Assembly: GCF_009909155.2 (NCBI RefSeq)
Contig: NZ_JAAAPM020000015.1
Coordinates: 41,148-105,147, forward strand
DNA from: Flavobacterium undicola
Lineage (GTDB): Bacteria; Bacteroidota; Bacteroidia; Flavobacteriales; Flavobacteriaceae
Direction: 5' to 3'
Length of the DNA stretch: 64,000 nucleotides
The notes beneath the pieces are model-generated. The model searched no databases, had not been told where the DNA came from, and was given only the letters and a program-made list of their open reading frames with translations. The position numbers and the translations under genes are program-made. Of this stretch, positions 1 through 8,275 are shown one piece after another; position 1 is the stretch's first letter; every line of letters starts with the position of its first letter.

Positions 1-1
1 A

Positions 2-448
2 GATGGTTTCTTGAAAATCACCGACCGTAAAAAAGAAATGTTTAAAACTTCGGGAGGGAAATACATTGCGCCTCAGCTTATCGAAAATACTATGAAGCAA
101 TCGCGTTTTATAGAACAAATTATGGTTATTGGCGAAGGCCAAAAAATGCCTGCCGCATTCATCCAACCTAATTTTGATTTTGTAATCGAATGGGCTAAAA
201 AGAATAACATTGAAATCGATAAAACACACCAAGCCATAGCTACTAACGAAAAAGTTATTGCTCGTATCCAACAAGAAATCGACACGATTAATCCCAAATT
301 TGGACATTGGGAACAAATAAAACGTTTTGAACTCACTCCTGATGTTTGGTCTATCGAGGGAGGACAATTAACCCCAACACTCAAATTAAAACGCAAAAAC
401 GTTTTAGAAAAGTATCAAGATCTGTATAAAAAGATATACAGCTTTTAA
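2..448 (+). CDS. fadD: Long-chain acyl-CoA ligase (AMP-binding), C-terminal part, truncated by window edge
   Basis: The reading frame is open from base 2, so the gene begins outside the window. The visible 148 residues are the C-terminal lid of an adenylate-forming acyl-CoA synthetase. The hinge/A8 signature GFLKITDRKKEM is at the very start, followed by SGGKYIAPQLIEN, and the C-terminal lysine lies in TPTLKLKRKNV. The enzyme activates long-chain fatty acids to acyl-CoA with ATP. This supplies the substrate for the fadN, fadA and fadE products encoded downstream. A strong terminator follows the stop, so it is probably a separate transcript. The bacterial FadD/FACL type is clear; chain-length preference cannot be read. 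Confidence 0.93.
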   Translation, partial: DGFLKITDRKKEMFKTSGGKYIAPQLIENTMKQSRFIEQIMVIGEGQKMPAAFIQPNFDFVIEWAKKNNIEIDKTHQAIATNEKVIARIQQEIDTINPKFGHWEQIKRFELTPDVWSIEGGQLTPTLKLKRKNVLEKYQDLYKKIYSF

Positions 449-471
449 ATAAGTCTATACTTTTAACTAAA

Positions 472-508
472 AAAGAGATTGTTTCATACTGAGTGAAACA
501 ATCTCTTT
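472..508 (+). terminator. Rho-independent terminator after acyl-CoA ligase
   Basis: A perfect 15-bp stem (472-486 with 494-508) has a 7-nt loop and runs into ten T residues. Confidence 0.9.
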
Positions 509-580
509 TTTTTTTGCAACAAAAGCATTTTTTAACAAAAAAATAGTTGTTTTTTATTATGCGTGCATACTATTATTTCT

Positions 581-588
581 TATATTTG
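581..588 (+). promoter_or_regulatory. Possible -7 element (TATATTTG) for the marR-fadNAE unit
   Basis: TATATTTG matches the Bacteroidetes -7 consensus TAnnTTTG about 100 bases before the MarR start. No TTG is correctly spaced upstream, so the assignment is weak. The rest of 509-688 is AT-rich and holds no gene that I can see. Confidence 0.35.
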
Positions 589-688
589 GAATAACAACTA
601 TGCTAATATCATAATTTTTAGATTAAAATAAAATGATTTTGATAAAAAAGTGATTTTCTATTTGACAGAAACTTAATCAGCATGCCAC

Positions 689-1174
689 ATGAAAAACAAA
701 ACGATAGATTACATCTTAAGAGCAACTTGGCAAGCTATTTCCAGAATGTATAATGAAGAGGCTACCAAGTATGGCGCCACAATGGCAACTGGATTTGCAT
801 TATTAAGTATCGACAAAGAAAAAGGAACGCCATCGACTGCCCTAGGCCCTAAAATGGGAATGGAACCCACAAGCCTGACCCGTACCTTGAAATCGATGGA
901 AGAAAAAGGATTAATCGTTAAAAAGAAAAATCCAAATGACGGCCGGGGTGTATTAATTTACCTTACTGACTATGGCAAAGAAAAAAGAGCCTTGTCTAAA
1001 AGTACGGTTATCCAATTTAATGAAAGTATTAAAAAACATATCTCTGATGAAAAATGGGAAAACTTTATAGAAGTTGCCGAAACCATCAACAAATTAATAC
1101 ACGATAAAGAAATATTTAACCAATCTGGAAATACCGAAAATGAAATCGCCACGATTCAAAAAGACAAGAAATAA
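689..1174 (+). CDS. MarR-family transcriptional regulator
   Basis: This 161-residue protein has the MarR winged-helix layout: an N-terminal dimerisation helix, a recognition helix around residues 59-74 (EPTSLTRTLKSMEEKG) and the wing at about 79-93 with the typical DGRG turn. MarR proteins usually repress nearby genes and release DNA when they bind a small ligand. It lies 49 bases upstream of the beta-oxidation genes on the same strand, so I infer that it senses acyl-CoA or fatty acids and controls fadNAE, a role FadR plays in other phyla. The ligand is not visible. The C-terminal 30 residues are polar and probably flexible. Confidence 0.88.
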   Translation: MKNKTIDYILRATWQAISRMYNEEATKYGATMATGFALLSIDKEKGTPSTALGPKMGMEPTSLTRTLKSMEEKGLIVKKKNPNDGRGVLIYLTDYGKEKRALSKSTVIQFNESIKKHISDEKWENFIEVAETINKLIHDKEIFNQSGNTENEIATIQKDKK

Positions 1175-1223
1175 AACAAGAATGGCGATAACATATTCAG
1201 ATAAAAATAAATAGTAACAACGT

Positions 1224-3614
1224 ATGAAACGTACAATTAAAAAAGTTGCAGTAATCGGTTCAGGAATCATGGGTTCAGGAATTGCTTGTCATTTTGCCAA
1301 TATTGGTGTCGAGGTTTTACTTTTGGACATTGTCCCAAAAGAGCTTACCGAAGTGGAAAGCAAAAAGGGACTCACTCTGGAAAGTAAAGCCGTTAGAAAC
1401 CGAATTGTAAATGAGCATTTGAGCAATTCGCTAAAATCGAACCCCTCGCCTATTTACAGCCAGAAATTTGCCAGCAGAATCAGCACTGGAAACACCACTG
1501 ATGATATGGCGCAAATTGCCAATGTAGATTGGATTATAGAAGTTGTCGTAGAACGTTTGGACATTAAAAAATTAGTATTCGAACAAATTGACCAATACAG
1601 AACAACGGGTACATTAGTGACTTCAAATACTTCTGGAATTCCTATCCATTTTATGAGTGAAGGACGTTCGGAAGATTTCCAAAAACACTTCTGCGGAACA
1701 CACTTTTTTAATCCTGCGCGTTACTTAAAATTATTCGAAATTATTCCGGGACCAAAAACTTCGACTGAAGTATTGGATTTTTTGAATAATTATGGCGAAA
1801 AATTCTTGGGAAAAACTTCAGTTGTTGCCAAAGACACTCCTGCTTTCATTGGAAACCGCATTGGAGTTTTCGGAATCCAAAGTTTGTTTCATTTGGTAAA
1901 AGAAATGAATTTAACTATTGAAGAAGTCGATAAATTGACGGGACCCGTAATTGGCCGACCAAAGTCGGCTACTTTTAGAACCGTTGATGTGGTAGGTTTA
2001 GATACTTTGGTTCATGTTGCCAATGGAATTTATGAAAACTGTCCTGAGGATGAAGCACATGAATTGTTTAAACTTCCGGAATTCATCACCAAAATGGTTG
2101 AAAACAAATGGTTTGGAAGCAAAACGGGACAGGGTTTTTACAAAAAAGTAGACAAAGACATTCTTTCATTAGATTTGAATACTTTAGAATATCGTGCAGC
2201 CAAAAAAGCTTCATTTGCTACTTTAGAACTTACAAAAACTATCGATAAGCCTATTGACCGTTTCAAAATTTTAATAAAAGGACAAGACAAAGCAGGCGAA
2301 TTTTACAGAAAAAGTTTTGCTGCCTTATTTGCTTATGTATCCAATAGAGTTCCTGAAATTTCAGACGAATTATACAAAATCGATGATGCGATGAAAGCTG
2401 GTTTTGGATGGGAAAATGGTCCATTCGAAATTTGGGATGCCATCGGAGTTGAAAAGGGAATCGAAATGATAAAAGCCGAAGGACATACTCCTGCTGCTTG
2501 GGTAAATGAGATGTTGGCTTCAGGAAACAGCAGTTTTTATTCTGTAAAAGAAGGTGCTACTTATTTCTATGATATTGCAACAAAATCGCAAACTAAAGTT
2601 CCCGGGCAAGATGCTTTTATCATCCTGAACAACATTCGCGAAAGCAAAAAAGTATGGAGTAATAGTGGTGCTATCATCGAAGATTTAGGTGATGGAATTT
2701 TAAATATCGAATTCAAATCGAAAATGAATACCATTGGTGGCGATGTATTGCAAGCCATCAACAAAGGAATTGATTTAGCAGAAAAAGAATATTCAGGGTT
2801 AGTTATTGGAAATCAAGCTGCTAATTTTTCAGTTGGTGCCAATATTGGAATGATATTCATGATGGCAGTAGAACAGGAATATGACGAGTTGAATATGGCT
2901 ATCAAAATGTTTCAGGACACGATGATGCGCGTGCGCTACTCTTCGATTCCGGTAGTGGTAGCACCACACGGAATGACTTTTGGTGGCGGTTGCGAAATGA
3001 GTCTTCATGCCGACAAAGTGGTTGCAGCTGCTGAAACTTATATGGGATTGGTGGAATTTGGTGTTGGTGTCATTCCTGGTGGTGGTGGTTCGAAAGAATT
3101 GACTTTACGTGCCTCCGATTTATTTCGAAAAAACGATGTAGAACTCAACACATTACAGGAATATTTCTTGACCATTGCTATGGCTAAAGTTTCGACTTCG
3201 GGATATGAAGCCTTTGATACCGGTTTATTACAACACGGAAAGGATATTATTGTAGTGAATAAAGACCGTCAAATTGCTGAAGCTAAAAAACACGCGCTGT
3301 TAATGGCTGAAGCGGGTTACACCCAACCGATTCGCCGAAATGATATTAAAGTATTAGGAAAACAAGCATTAGGTATGTTTCTAGTCGGAACTGACCAAAT
3401 GGTTGCTGGAAAATACATCTCAGAACACGATAAAAAAATTGCAAACAAGCTGGCTTACGTTATGGCTGGTGGTGATTTATCGGAACCAACATTAGTTTCC
3501 GAACAATACTTACTCGATTTAGAAAGAGAAGCTTTCCTGTCTCTTTGTACTGAAAGAAAAACAATGGAACGCATTCAATATATGTTAAAAGCGGGGAAAC
3601 CTTTGAGAAATTAG
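1224..3614 (+). CDS. fadN: 3-hydroxyacyl-CoA dehydrogenase / enoyl-CoA hydratase (FadN/FadB type)
   Basis: A bifunctional beta-oxidation enzyme of 796 residues. The N-terminal half is a 3-hydroxyacyl-CoA dehydrogenase with NAD-binding GSGIMG at residues 12-17 and the catalytic-histidine motif CGTHFFNPA (His160). The C-terminal half carries the crotonase fold with GGGCEMSLHAD and GLVEFGVGVIPGGGGS, which supply the oxyanion hole and a catalytic Glu. The dehydrogenase-first order matches Bacillus FadN rather than E. coli FadB, where the hydratase comes first. It converts enoyl-CoA through 3-hydroxyacyl-CoA to 3-ketoacyl-CoA, the substrate of the thiolase downstream. The gene order fadN-fadA-fadE is also the Bacillus order, here interrupted by two small genes. 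Confidence 0.95.
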   Translation: MKRTIKKVAVIGSGIMGSGIACHFANIGVEVLLLDIVPKELTEVESKKGLTLESKAVRNRIVNEHLSNSLKSNPSPIYSQKFASRISTGNTTDDMAQIANVDWIIEVVVERLDIKKLVFEQIDQYRTTGTLVTSNTSGIPIHFMSEGRSEDFQKHFCGTHFFNPARYLKLFEIIPGPKTSTEVLDFLNNYGEKFLGKTSVVAKDTPAFIGNRIGVFGIQSLFHLVKEMNLTIEEVDKLTGPVIGRPKSATFRTVDVVGLDTLVHVANGIYENCPEDEAHELFKLPEFITKMVENKWFGSKTGQGFYKKVDKDILSLDLNTLEYRAAKKASFATLELTKTIDKPIDRFKILIKGQDKAGEFYRKSFAALFAYVSNRVPEISDELYKIDDAMKAGFGWENGPFEIWDAIGVEKGIEMIKAEGHTPAAWVNEMLASGNSSFYSVKEGATYFYDIATKSQTKVPGQDAFIILNNIRESKKVWSNSGAIIEDLGDGILNIEFKSKMNTIGGDVLQAINKGIDLAEKEYSGLVIGNQAANFSVGANIGMIFMMAVEQEYDELNMAIKMFQDTMMRVRYSSIPVVVAPHGMTFGGGCEMSLHADKVVAAAETYMGLVEFGVGVIPGGGGSKELTLRASDLFRKNDVELNTLQEYFLTIAMAKVSTSGYEAFDTGLLQHGKDIIVVNKDRQIAEAKKHALLMAEAGYTQPIRRNDIKVLGKQALGMFLVGTDQMVAGKYISEHDKKIANKLAYVMAGGDLSEPTLVSEQYLLDLEREAFLSLCTERKTMERIQYMLKAGKPLRN

Positions 3615-3620
3615 TTTTTC

Positions 3621-4088
3621 AAGAATTAAGAATTGAGAATTAAGTATTAAGTATTAAGATCAAATAATAAATTATTATGCATCAATTTGAAAAATTAAAG
3701 ATTTGGCAAAAAGCAATGGATATTGCTGTTCATGTTTATGAAATTTCTTCATTCTTGCCAAATGATGAAAAATTTAATTTAATTCATCAAATAAAGAAAT
3801 GTGCAGTATCAATTCCTTCAAATATTGCCGAAGGTTCTGGTAGAAATTCTGATAAAGAATTTATACAGTTTTTAGGAATTGCAAATGGTTCAACTTTTGA
3901 ATTAATAACTCAATTAATACTTGCTAAAAGACTTAAACTTGTTAACGAAGAACTTATACAGCCAACTATTAATCAATTAGTAGAAGTTTCAAATATGAAT
4001 TTTTCATTTCAAAAATCTCTAAAAGAAAAAATAAACACAAACATTGGAAAATCTTAATACTTGATTCTCCAATCTTAATACAATACTT
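3621..4088 (+). repeat. Inverted-repeat element A enclosing a four-helix-bundle gene
   Basis: The left arm (3621-3660) and right arm (4051-4088) are complementary. The inner 12 bases pair perfectly (3649-3660 AAGTATTAAGAT with 4051-4062). Next, ATTGAGAAT (3632-3640) pairs with ATTCTCCAAT (4064-4073) with one bulge, then ATTAAG (3625-3630) with CTTAAT (4074-4079), then AAG with CTT at the ends. The left arm carries an extra 8-base copy (3641-3648). The right arm contains the stop codon of the enclosed gene and ends exactly before the fadA ATG at 4089. In mRNA the two arms would form a stem with the ORF as its loop. Confidence 0.8.
3677..4057 (+). CDS. Four-helix-bundle protein, 23S rRNA intervening-sequence (IVP) family
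   Basis: This 126-residue protein shows the family hallmarks: an N-terminal (K)LKIWQKAMDIA helix, CAVSIPSNIAEGSGR in the middle, and FELITQLILAK in the third helix. The family (TIGR02436/PF05635) was first found in ORFs of intervening sequences inside 23S rRNA genes and is related to the Avd accessory proteins of diversity-generating retroelements. Its members form basic oligomers. Here the gene sits between fadN and fadA inside an inverted repeat. It has no known link to fatty-acid metabolism, so I read it as an inserted element cargo rather than an operon member. The homologue at 5317 is clearly related but diverged. The molecular function is unknown. Confidence 0.9.
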   Translation: MHQFEKLKIWQKAMDIAVHVYEISSFLPNDEKFNLIHQIKKCAVSIPSNIAEGSGRNSDKEFIQFLGIANGSTFELITQLILAKRLKLVNEELIQPTINQLVEVSNMNFSFQKSLKEKINTNIGKS

Positions 4089-5270
4089 ATGAAAACAGCC
4101 TATATAGTAAAAGCATACCGAACAGCCGTGGGCAAAGCCCCAAAAGGTGTATTCCGTTTCAAACGTCCTGATGAATTGGCAGCAGAAACCATTCAACACA
4201 TGATGAATGAATTGCCTGATTTCGACAAAAAACGCATTGATGATGTCATGGTAGGAAATGCCATGCCAGAAGCTGAACAAGGTTTGAATTTTGGACGCCT
4301 AATCTCATTAATGGGATTAGAAATTAATGATGTTCCTGGAGTTACAGTAAACCGATATTGTGCCTCAGGTATAGAAACCATCGGAATGGCAACTGCCCGA
4401 ATCCAATCGGGAATGGCCGATTGTATTATTGCCGGTGGTGCCGAAAGCATGAGTTTTATTCCAATGGGCGGCTACAGACCTACACCCGATTATGCCGTTG
4501 CCAAAGCAGGACACGAAGATTATTACTGGGGAATGGGACTAACAGCCGAAGCCGTAGCAAAACAATTTAATATTTCCAGAGAAGATCAGGATTTATTCGG
4601 CTATCATTCGCATCAAAAAGCATTGAAAGCACAGGCTGAAGGCAAATTTGATAACCAAATTGTTCCTATTACTATCGAACAAACTTTTGTCAACGCCAAT
4701 GGTAAAAAAGAAACAAAATCTTATGTAGTTAATAAAGATGAAGGCCCTAGAGCCGATACTTCGCTTGAAGCCTTAGCTAAATTAAGACCCGTTTTTGCCG
4801 CTGACGGAAGTGTAACAGCAGGAACTTCATCTCAAATGAGCGATGGTGCCGCCTTTGTTTTAATCATGAGCGAAGAACTCGTTAAAGAATTAAACCTAAC
4901 ACCTATAGCACGATTAGTAAATTACGCATCAGCTGGGGTAGAACCAAGAATTATGGGAATTGGCCCTGTAAAAGCCATTCCAAAAGCTTTAAAACAAGCG
5001 GGATTACAATTAAAAGACATTGATTTAATCGAATTAAACGAAGCCTTTGCTTCACAATCCTTAGCCGTAATTAGAGAATTAGATTTGAATCCTGATATTG
5101 TAAATGTAAACGGAGGCGCAATTGCTTTAGGGCATCCATTAGGTTGTACGGGAGCAAAATTATCTGTTCAATTGTTTGACGAAATGAAACGCCGTGGCAA
5201 TAAATACGGAATGGTAACTATGTGCGTGGGGACAGGACAAGGAGCAGCGGGGATTTTTGAATTACTTTAG
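4089..5270 (+). CDS. fadA: Acetyl-CoA C-acyltransferase (3-ketoacyl-CoA thiolase)
   Basis: A 393-residue thiolase, the usual length for the family. The acyl-accepting Cys91 lies in NRYCASGIETIG, the catalytic His349 in ALGHPLGCTGAKL, and the second catalytic Cys379 in MCVGTGQGAAG. It cleaves 3-ketoacyl-CoA with CoA to acetyl-CoA and a shortened acyl-CoA, the last step of beta-oxidation. The start codon directly follows the right arm of inverted-repeat element A, so its translation initiation region would lie at the base of that hairpin in the transcript. Its position between fadN and fadE indicates the degradative enzyme rather than a biosynthetic acetoacetyl-CoA thiolase. Confidence 0.95.
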   Translation: MKTAYIVKAYRTAVGKAPKGVFRFKRPDELAAETIQHMMNELPDFDKKRIDDVMVGNAMPEAEQGLNFGRLISLMGLEINDVPGVTVNRYCASGIETIGMATARIQSGMADCIIAGGAESMSFIPMGGYRPTPDYAVAKAGHEDYYWGMGLTAEAVAKQFNISREDQDLFGYHSHQKALKAQAEGKFDNQIVPITIEQTFVNANGKKETKSYVVNKDEGPRADTSLEALAKLRPVFAADGSVTAGTSSQMSDGAAFVLIMSEELVKELNLTPIARLVNYASAGVEPRIMGIGPVKAIPKALKQAGLQLKDIDLIELNEAFASQSLAVIRELDLNPDIVNVNGGAIALGHPLGCTGAKLSVQLFDEMKRRGNKYGMVTMCVGTGQGAAGIFELL

Positions 5271-5271
5271 A

Positions 5272-5707
5272 AGAAAATAGAACAGAGAAGAAAGAGTATA
5301 GACTTAAAAAAGAGAAATGCGTCATAACTATAAAAACTTGAAAATTTGGCAACTTGGAATAGAAATCGCAAATGATGTTTCTGACATTCTTTTAGAATTT
5401 CCAAAACACGAAAGATATGATTTAAGTTCTCAATTAGGCCGATGTTCCGTTTCTATTCCTAGTAATATTGCGGAAGGTTCATCTAGAACTGATAAGTCTT
5501 TTAGCCATTTTATAGATATTTCTCTAGGTTCTTCATTTGAATTAAACACTCAATTAATAGTAGCAAAGCATCGAAAATACATTAACGAACAAACATTTAA
5601 TCAATTAGAAAAAAAAGTAGAAGAATTTCAAAGAATGACTATGGGTTTTCAAAATGGACTAAAATAGAGTCTATTTTCTCTATTCTATACTCTTTATTCT
5701 ATTTTCT
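5272..5707 (+). repeat. Inverted-repeat element B enclosing a second four-helix-bundle gene
   Basis: Two perfect 11-bp blocks pair across the gene: AGAAAATAGAA (5272-5282) with TTCTATTTTCT (5697-5707), and AAAGAGTATAG (5291-5301) with CTATACTCTTT (5685-5695). The left arm has 8 unpaired bases between its blocks and the right arm has 1. GACT (5301-5304) can pair with AGTC (5668-5671) further in. A second CTATTTTCT at 5671-5679 offers an alternative register. The arm sequences differ completely from those of element A, yet the layout is the same: the left arm starts right after the fadA stop and the right arm ends just before fadE. Confidence 0.8.
5317..5667 (+). CDS. Four-helix-bundle protein, 23S rRNA intervening-sequence (IVP) family
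   Basis: A 116-residue member of the same family as the gene at 3677. NLKIWQLGIEIA opens the first helix, CSVSIPSNIAEGSSR is the most conserved stretch, and SFELNTQLIVAKHRKYI follows. The protein is predicted to be all-helical, cytosolic and basic. The two genes are homologous, but they diverge too much in sequence for a recent local duplication, so two separate insertions are more likely. It sits in the fadA-fadE junction inside inverted-repeat element B. I infer that it belongs to that element; a role in beta-oxidation has no support. Confidence 0.9.
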   Translation: MRHNYKNLKIWQLGIEIANDVSDILLEFPKHERYDLSSQLGRCSVSIPSNIAEGSSRTDKSFSHFIDISLGSSFELNTQLIVAKHRKYINEQTFNQLEKKVEEFQRMTMGFQNGLK

Positions 5708-5725
5708 CATTAAAAAAAATAAATC

Positions 5726-7516
5726 ATGGACGACAAAACAAGAGGAGGACAATTCCTCGTAAAAGAAACGAAATGCGAAGACATTTTTATTCCAGAAGAT
5801 TTCTCTGAAGAACAAAGAATGATGCGCGACATGGTCAAAGAATTTGTTGACAAAGAACTTTGGCCTAACAAAGACCGCTTTGAAAAAAGAGACTTTGCTT
5901 TTACTGTTGAATGTATGCACAAAGCTGCTGAACTCGGACTTTTGAGCATTTCTGTTCCGGAAGCCTATGGCGGAATGGGAATGGGATTTGTCGATACCGT
6001 TTTGGTTTGTGATTACATTTCAGGTGCAACTGGTTCATTTTCCAGTGCCTTTGGTGCACATACCGGAATTGGAACATTGCCTATTACTTTATACGGAACA
6101 GAAGAACAAAAACAAAAATACGTTCCAAAACTAGCTTCTGGCGAATGGTTTGGCGCTTACTGCCTTACCGAACCTGGAGCAGGAAGTGATGCTAATTCTG
6201 GCAAAACAAAAGCCGTTTTATCTGAAGATGGAACGCATTACAAAATTACAGGGCAAAAAATGTGGATTACCAACGCCGGATTTTGTTCGCTTTTCATTGT
6301 TTTTGCCCGAATTGAAGACGATAAAAACATTACTGGTTTTATTGTCGAAAACAATCCTGAAAACGGTATTTCTACCAATGAAGAAGAACATAAATTAGGA
6401 ATCCGTGCTTCATCAACAAGACAGGTGTTTTTTAATGAAACTAAAGTTCCTGTAGAAAATATGCTTTCGGAAAGAGGAAATGGTTTTAAAATAGCAATGA
6501 ATGCACTGAATGTTGGTCGAATTAAATTGGCTGCAGCCTGCTTAGATTCACAACGAAGAATCATTACCGGATCTGCTAAATATTCGAATGAAAGAGTGCA
6601 ATTTAATGTTCCTATTTCGAAATTTGGTGCCATTCGATACAAATTAGCCGAAATGGCTACTAGCTGTTATGCTGGAGAAAGTGCCGTTTACAGAGCCGCC
6701 AAAAGTATCGAAGAACGGATTTCCATTCGCGAAGACGAAGGTGCTCCGCATCAAGAAGCTGAACTAAAAGGCGTAGAAGAATTTGCTATAGAATGTGCTA
6801 TCTTAAAAGTAGCTGTTTCTGAAGACATTCAGAATTGTTCTGACGAAGGTATTCAAATTTTTGGGGGAATGGGATTCTCAGAAGATACTCCTATGGAAAG
6901 TGCCTGGCGTGATGCGAGAATTACCAGAATTTACGAAGGAACTAACGAAATCAACCGAATGCTTTCAGTAGGAATGCTAATCAAAAAAGCCATGAAAGGT
7001 CATGTGGATTTATTAGGCCCAGCTTCAAAAGTGCAGGAAGATTTAATGGGTATTCCATCATTTGACACACCTGACTATTCTGAATTATTTTCTGAAGAAA
7101 AAGAAATGATCAGCAAATTGAAAAAAGCATTCTTGATGGTTGCTGGTGGTGCAGTTCAAAAATACGGTCCTGATTTAGACGAACACCAACAATTATTGAT
7201 TGCTTCTGCTGATATTTTAATCGAAATTTACATGGCTGAATCTACCATTTTAAGAACGGAGAAATTAGCTAAAAAACAAGGAGAAGCGAATATTAAAGAG
7301 CAAATAGCAATGGCTAAATTGTATTTATACAAAGCAGTAGATATTGTCACTCAAAAAGGAAAAGAAAGCATTATTTCTTTTGCCGAAGGCGATGAACAAC
7401 GCATGATGTTAATGGGACTGAGACGTTATACCAAATACACTAATATGCCTAATATTGTTGAAATCAGAAGGACTATTAGCGCTAAAATTATTGCCGAAAA
7501 CAAATACTGCTTTTAA
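5726..7516 (+). CDS. fadE: Acyl-CoA dehydrogenase with C-terminal extension
   Basis: This FAD-dependent acyl-CoA dehydrogenase has 596 residues, longer than the usual 380. The standard fold spans roughly residues 15-425, with flavin-binding YCLTEPGAGSDANSG and KMWITNAG, IQIFGGMGFSEDTPME, and the catalytic base Glu404 in RIYEGTNEI. About 170 helical residues follow, as in Bacillus FadE and other long-chain enzymes, where the extension contributes to substrate or membrane interaction. It catalyses the first, alpha-beta dehydrogenation step and passes electrons to ETF; no etf genes are in the window. It is the last gene of the cluster and is followed by a strong terminator. Confidence 0.95.
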   Translation: MDDKTRGGQFLVKETKCEDIFIPEDFSEEQRMMRDMVKEFVDKELWPNKDRFEKRDFAFTVECMHKAAELGLLSISVPEAYGGMGMGFVDTVLVCDYISGATGSFSSAFGAHTGIGTLPITLYGTEEQKQKYVPKLASGEWFGAYCLTEPGAGSDANSGKTKAVLSEDGTHYKITGQKMWITNAGFCSLFIVFARIEDDKNITGFIVENNPENGISTNEEEHKLGIRASSTRQVFFNETKVPVENMLSERGNGFKIAMNALNVGRIKLAAACLDSQRRIITGSAKYSNERVQFNVPISKFGAIRYKLAEMATSCYAGESAVYRAAKSIEERISIREDEGAPHQEAELKGVEEFAIECAILKVAVSEDIQNCSDEGIQIFGGMGFSEDTPMESAWRDARITRIYEGTNEINRMLSVGMLIKKAMKGHVDLLGPASKVQEDLMGIPSFDTPDYSELFSEEKEMISKLKKAFLMVAGGAVQKYGPDLDEHQQLLIASADILIEIYMAESTILRTEKLAKKQGEANIKEQIAMAKLYLYKAVDIVTQKGKESIISFAEGDEQRMMLMGLRRYTKYTNMPNIVEIRRTISAKIIAENKYCF

Positions 7517-7543
7517 AAAAATTGCTTTCGAATTAAACATAAA

Positions 7544-7575
7544 AAAACCGTCTCGTCATAAAACGAGACGGTTTT
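7544..7575. terminator. Bidirectional terminator between fadE and the DUF4251 gene
   Basis: A perfect 13-bp stem (7544-7556 with 7563-7575) has a 6-nt loop, with an A-run before and a T-run after, so it can serve both converging genes. The core ACCGTCTCGT is used again in the terminator at 52105. Confidence 0.88.
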
Positions 7576-7590
7576 TAAATTTAAAAAAAA

Positions 7591-8115
7591 TCATTCTTTC
7601 TTTTCTACTTTTATTGGCATTATTTCTCCAAAATAACTAATAGGATTCCTATTATTGCTGGTAACTGATAATGTTGCACTGCCATCAAAAGAGACAGAAA
7701 GTGTCATATCAAAAAAATCCTGTTGCCCCTTGACTGACGCATCAATTTGATATCCTTTTTTCCCTTTATTTATTACAAATTTTTCTGGTTTTCCTTCAAA
7801 CTTAAGTCCTGTATCACTACCTCCATAAGCTAATCCGCTGTAACCTCTTCCAAAAAAAGGCATTTCACTTTTAATAAAATCAGCTTTGAATTTTACAAAA
7901 TTGGGATTAGAGGTCAAATCAACCATTCTAAAAGTTTGTGAATTTGAATTTTGAGCTACAAATTGAAACTCTTTAGCGTCAATCAATTTTTCTACTTCTC
8001 GTTCCTTTTCTAATCTTTTTTCTGCTCTCAATTGTTTTTTAGTTTTTTCTTGGGAAAAACCCATGAAAAAAGAACAACAAAGCAAAAGCAAAACAACTAT
8101 TTTATGTGTTTTCAT
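7591..8115 (-). CDS. DUF4251 domain protein, exported
   Basis: A 174-residue protein with a signal peptide (hydrophobic VVLLLLCCSFFMGFS, cleavage before QEKT), then a short highly charged helical stretch (KKQLRAEKRLEKEREVEKL) and the DUF4251 domain. Recognisable pieces are VDLTSNPNFVKF, PFFGRGYSGLAYGG and SVSFDGSATLSVTSNNRNPISYFG. The family is almost confined to Bacteroidetes and its function is unknown. The protein is probably periplasmic. It is a monocistronic gene, convergent with fadE and divergent from the gene at 8276; the 160-bp divergent gap shows no clear consensus promoter. Confidence 0.8.
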   Translation of the reverse strand: MKTHKIVVLLLLCCSFFMGFSQEKTKKQLRAEKRLEKEREVEKLIDAKEFQFVAQNSNSQTFRMVDLTSNPNFVKFKADFIKSEMPFFGRGYSGLAYGGSDTGLKFEGKPEKFVINKGKKGYQIDASVKGQQDFFDMTLSVSFDGSATLSVTSNNRNPISYFGEIMPIKVEKKE

Positions 8116-8275
8116 AATTTCTAATTTTATTTATTTAATACGATAAGTGCTGATTTACAAAACATAAACTTCTATAAATATAAGACTATTAACTAAATAA
8201 GAACCTTCAATTAAACGAAGTTTATTCTTTTGAAATAACAAAAATTGTTCCTATTTTAGATAAAAACAAAATCAC

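Noticed and set aside
3969..4450. Minus-strand frames over the fadA start
   Set aside because: They are shadows of the fadA frame, which has complete thiolase motifs, and they show no recognisable protein.
3677..5667. The two small genes as ribosomal protein S23 or as toxin-antitoxin genes
   Set aside because: The S23 name is an old misannotation of the intervening-sequence protein family. No toxin-like partner lies next to either gene; each stands alone inside its inverted repeat.
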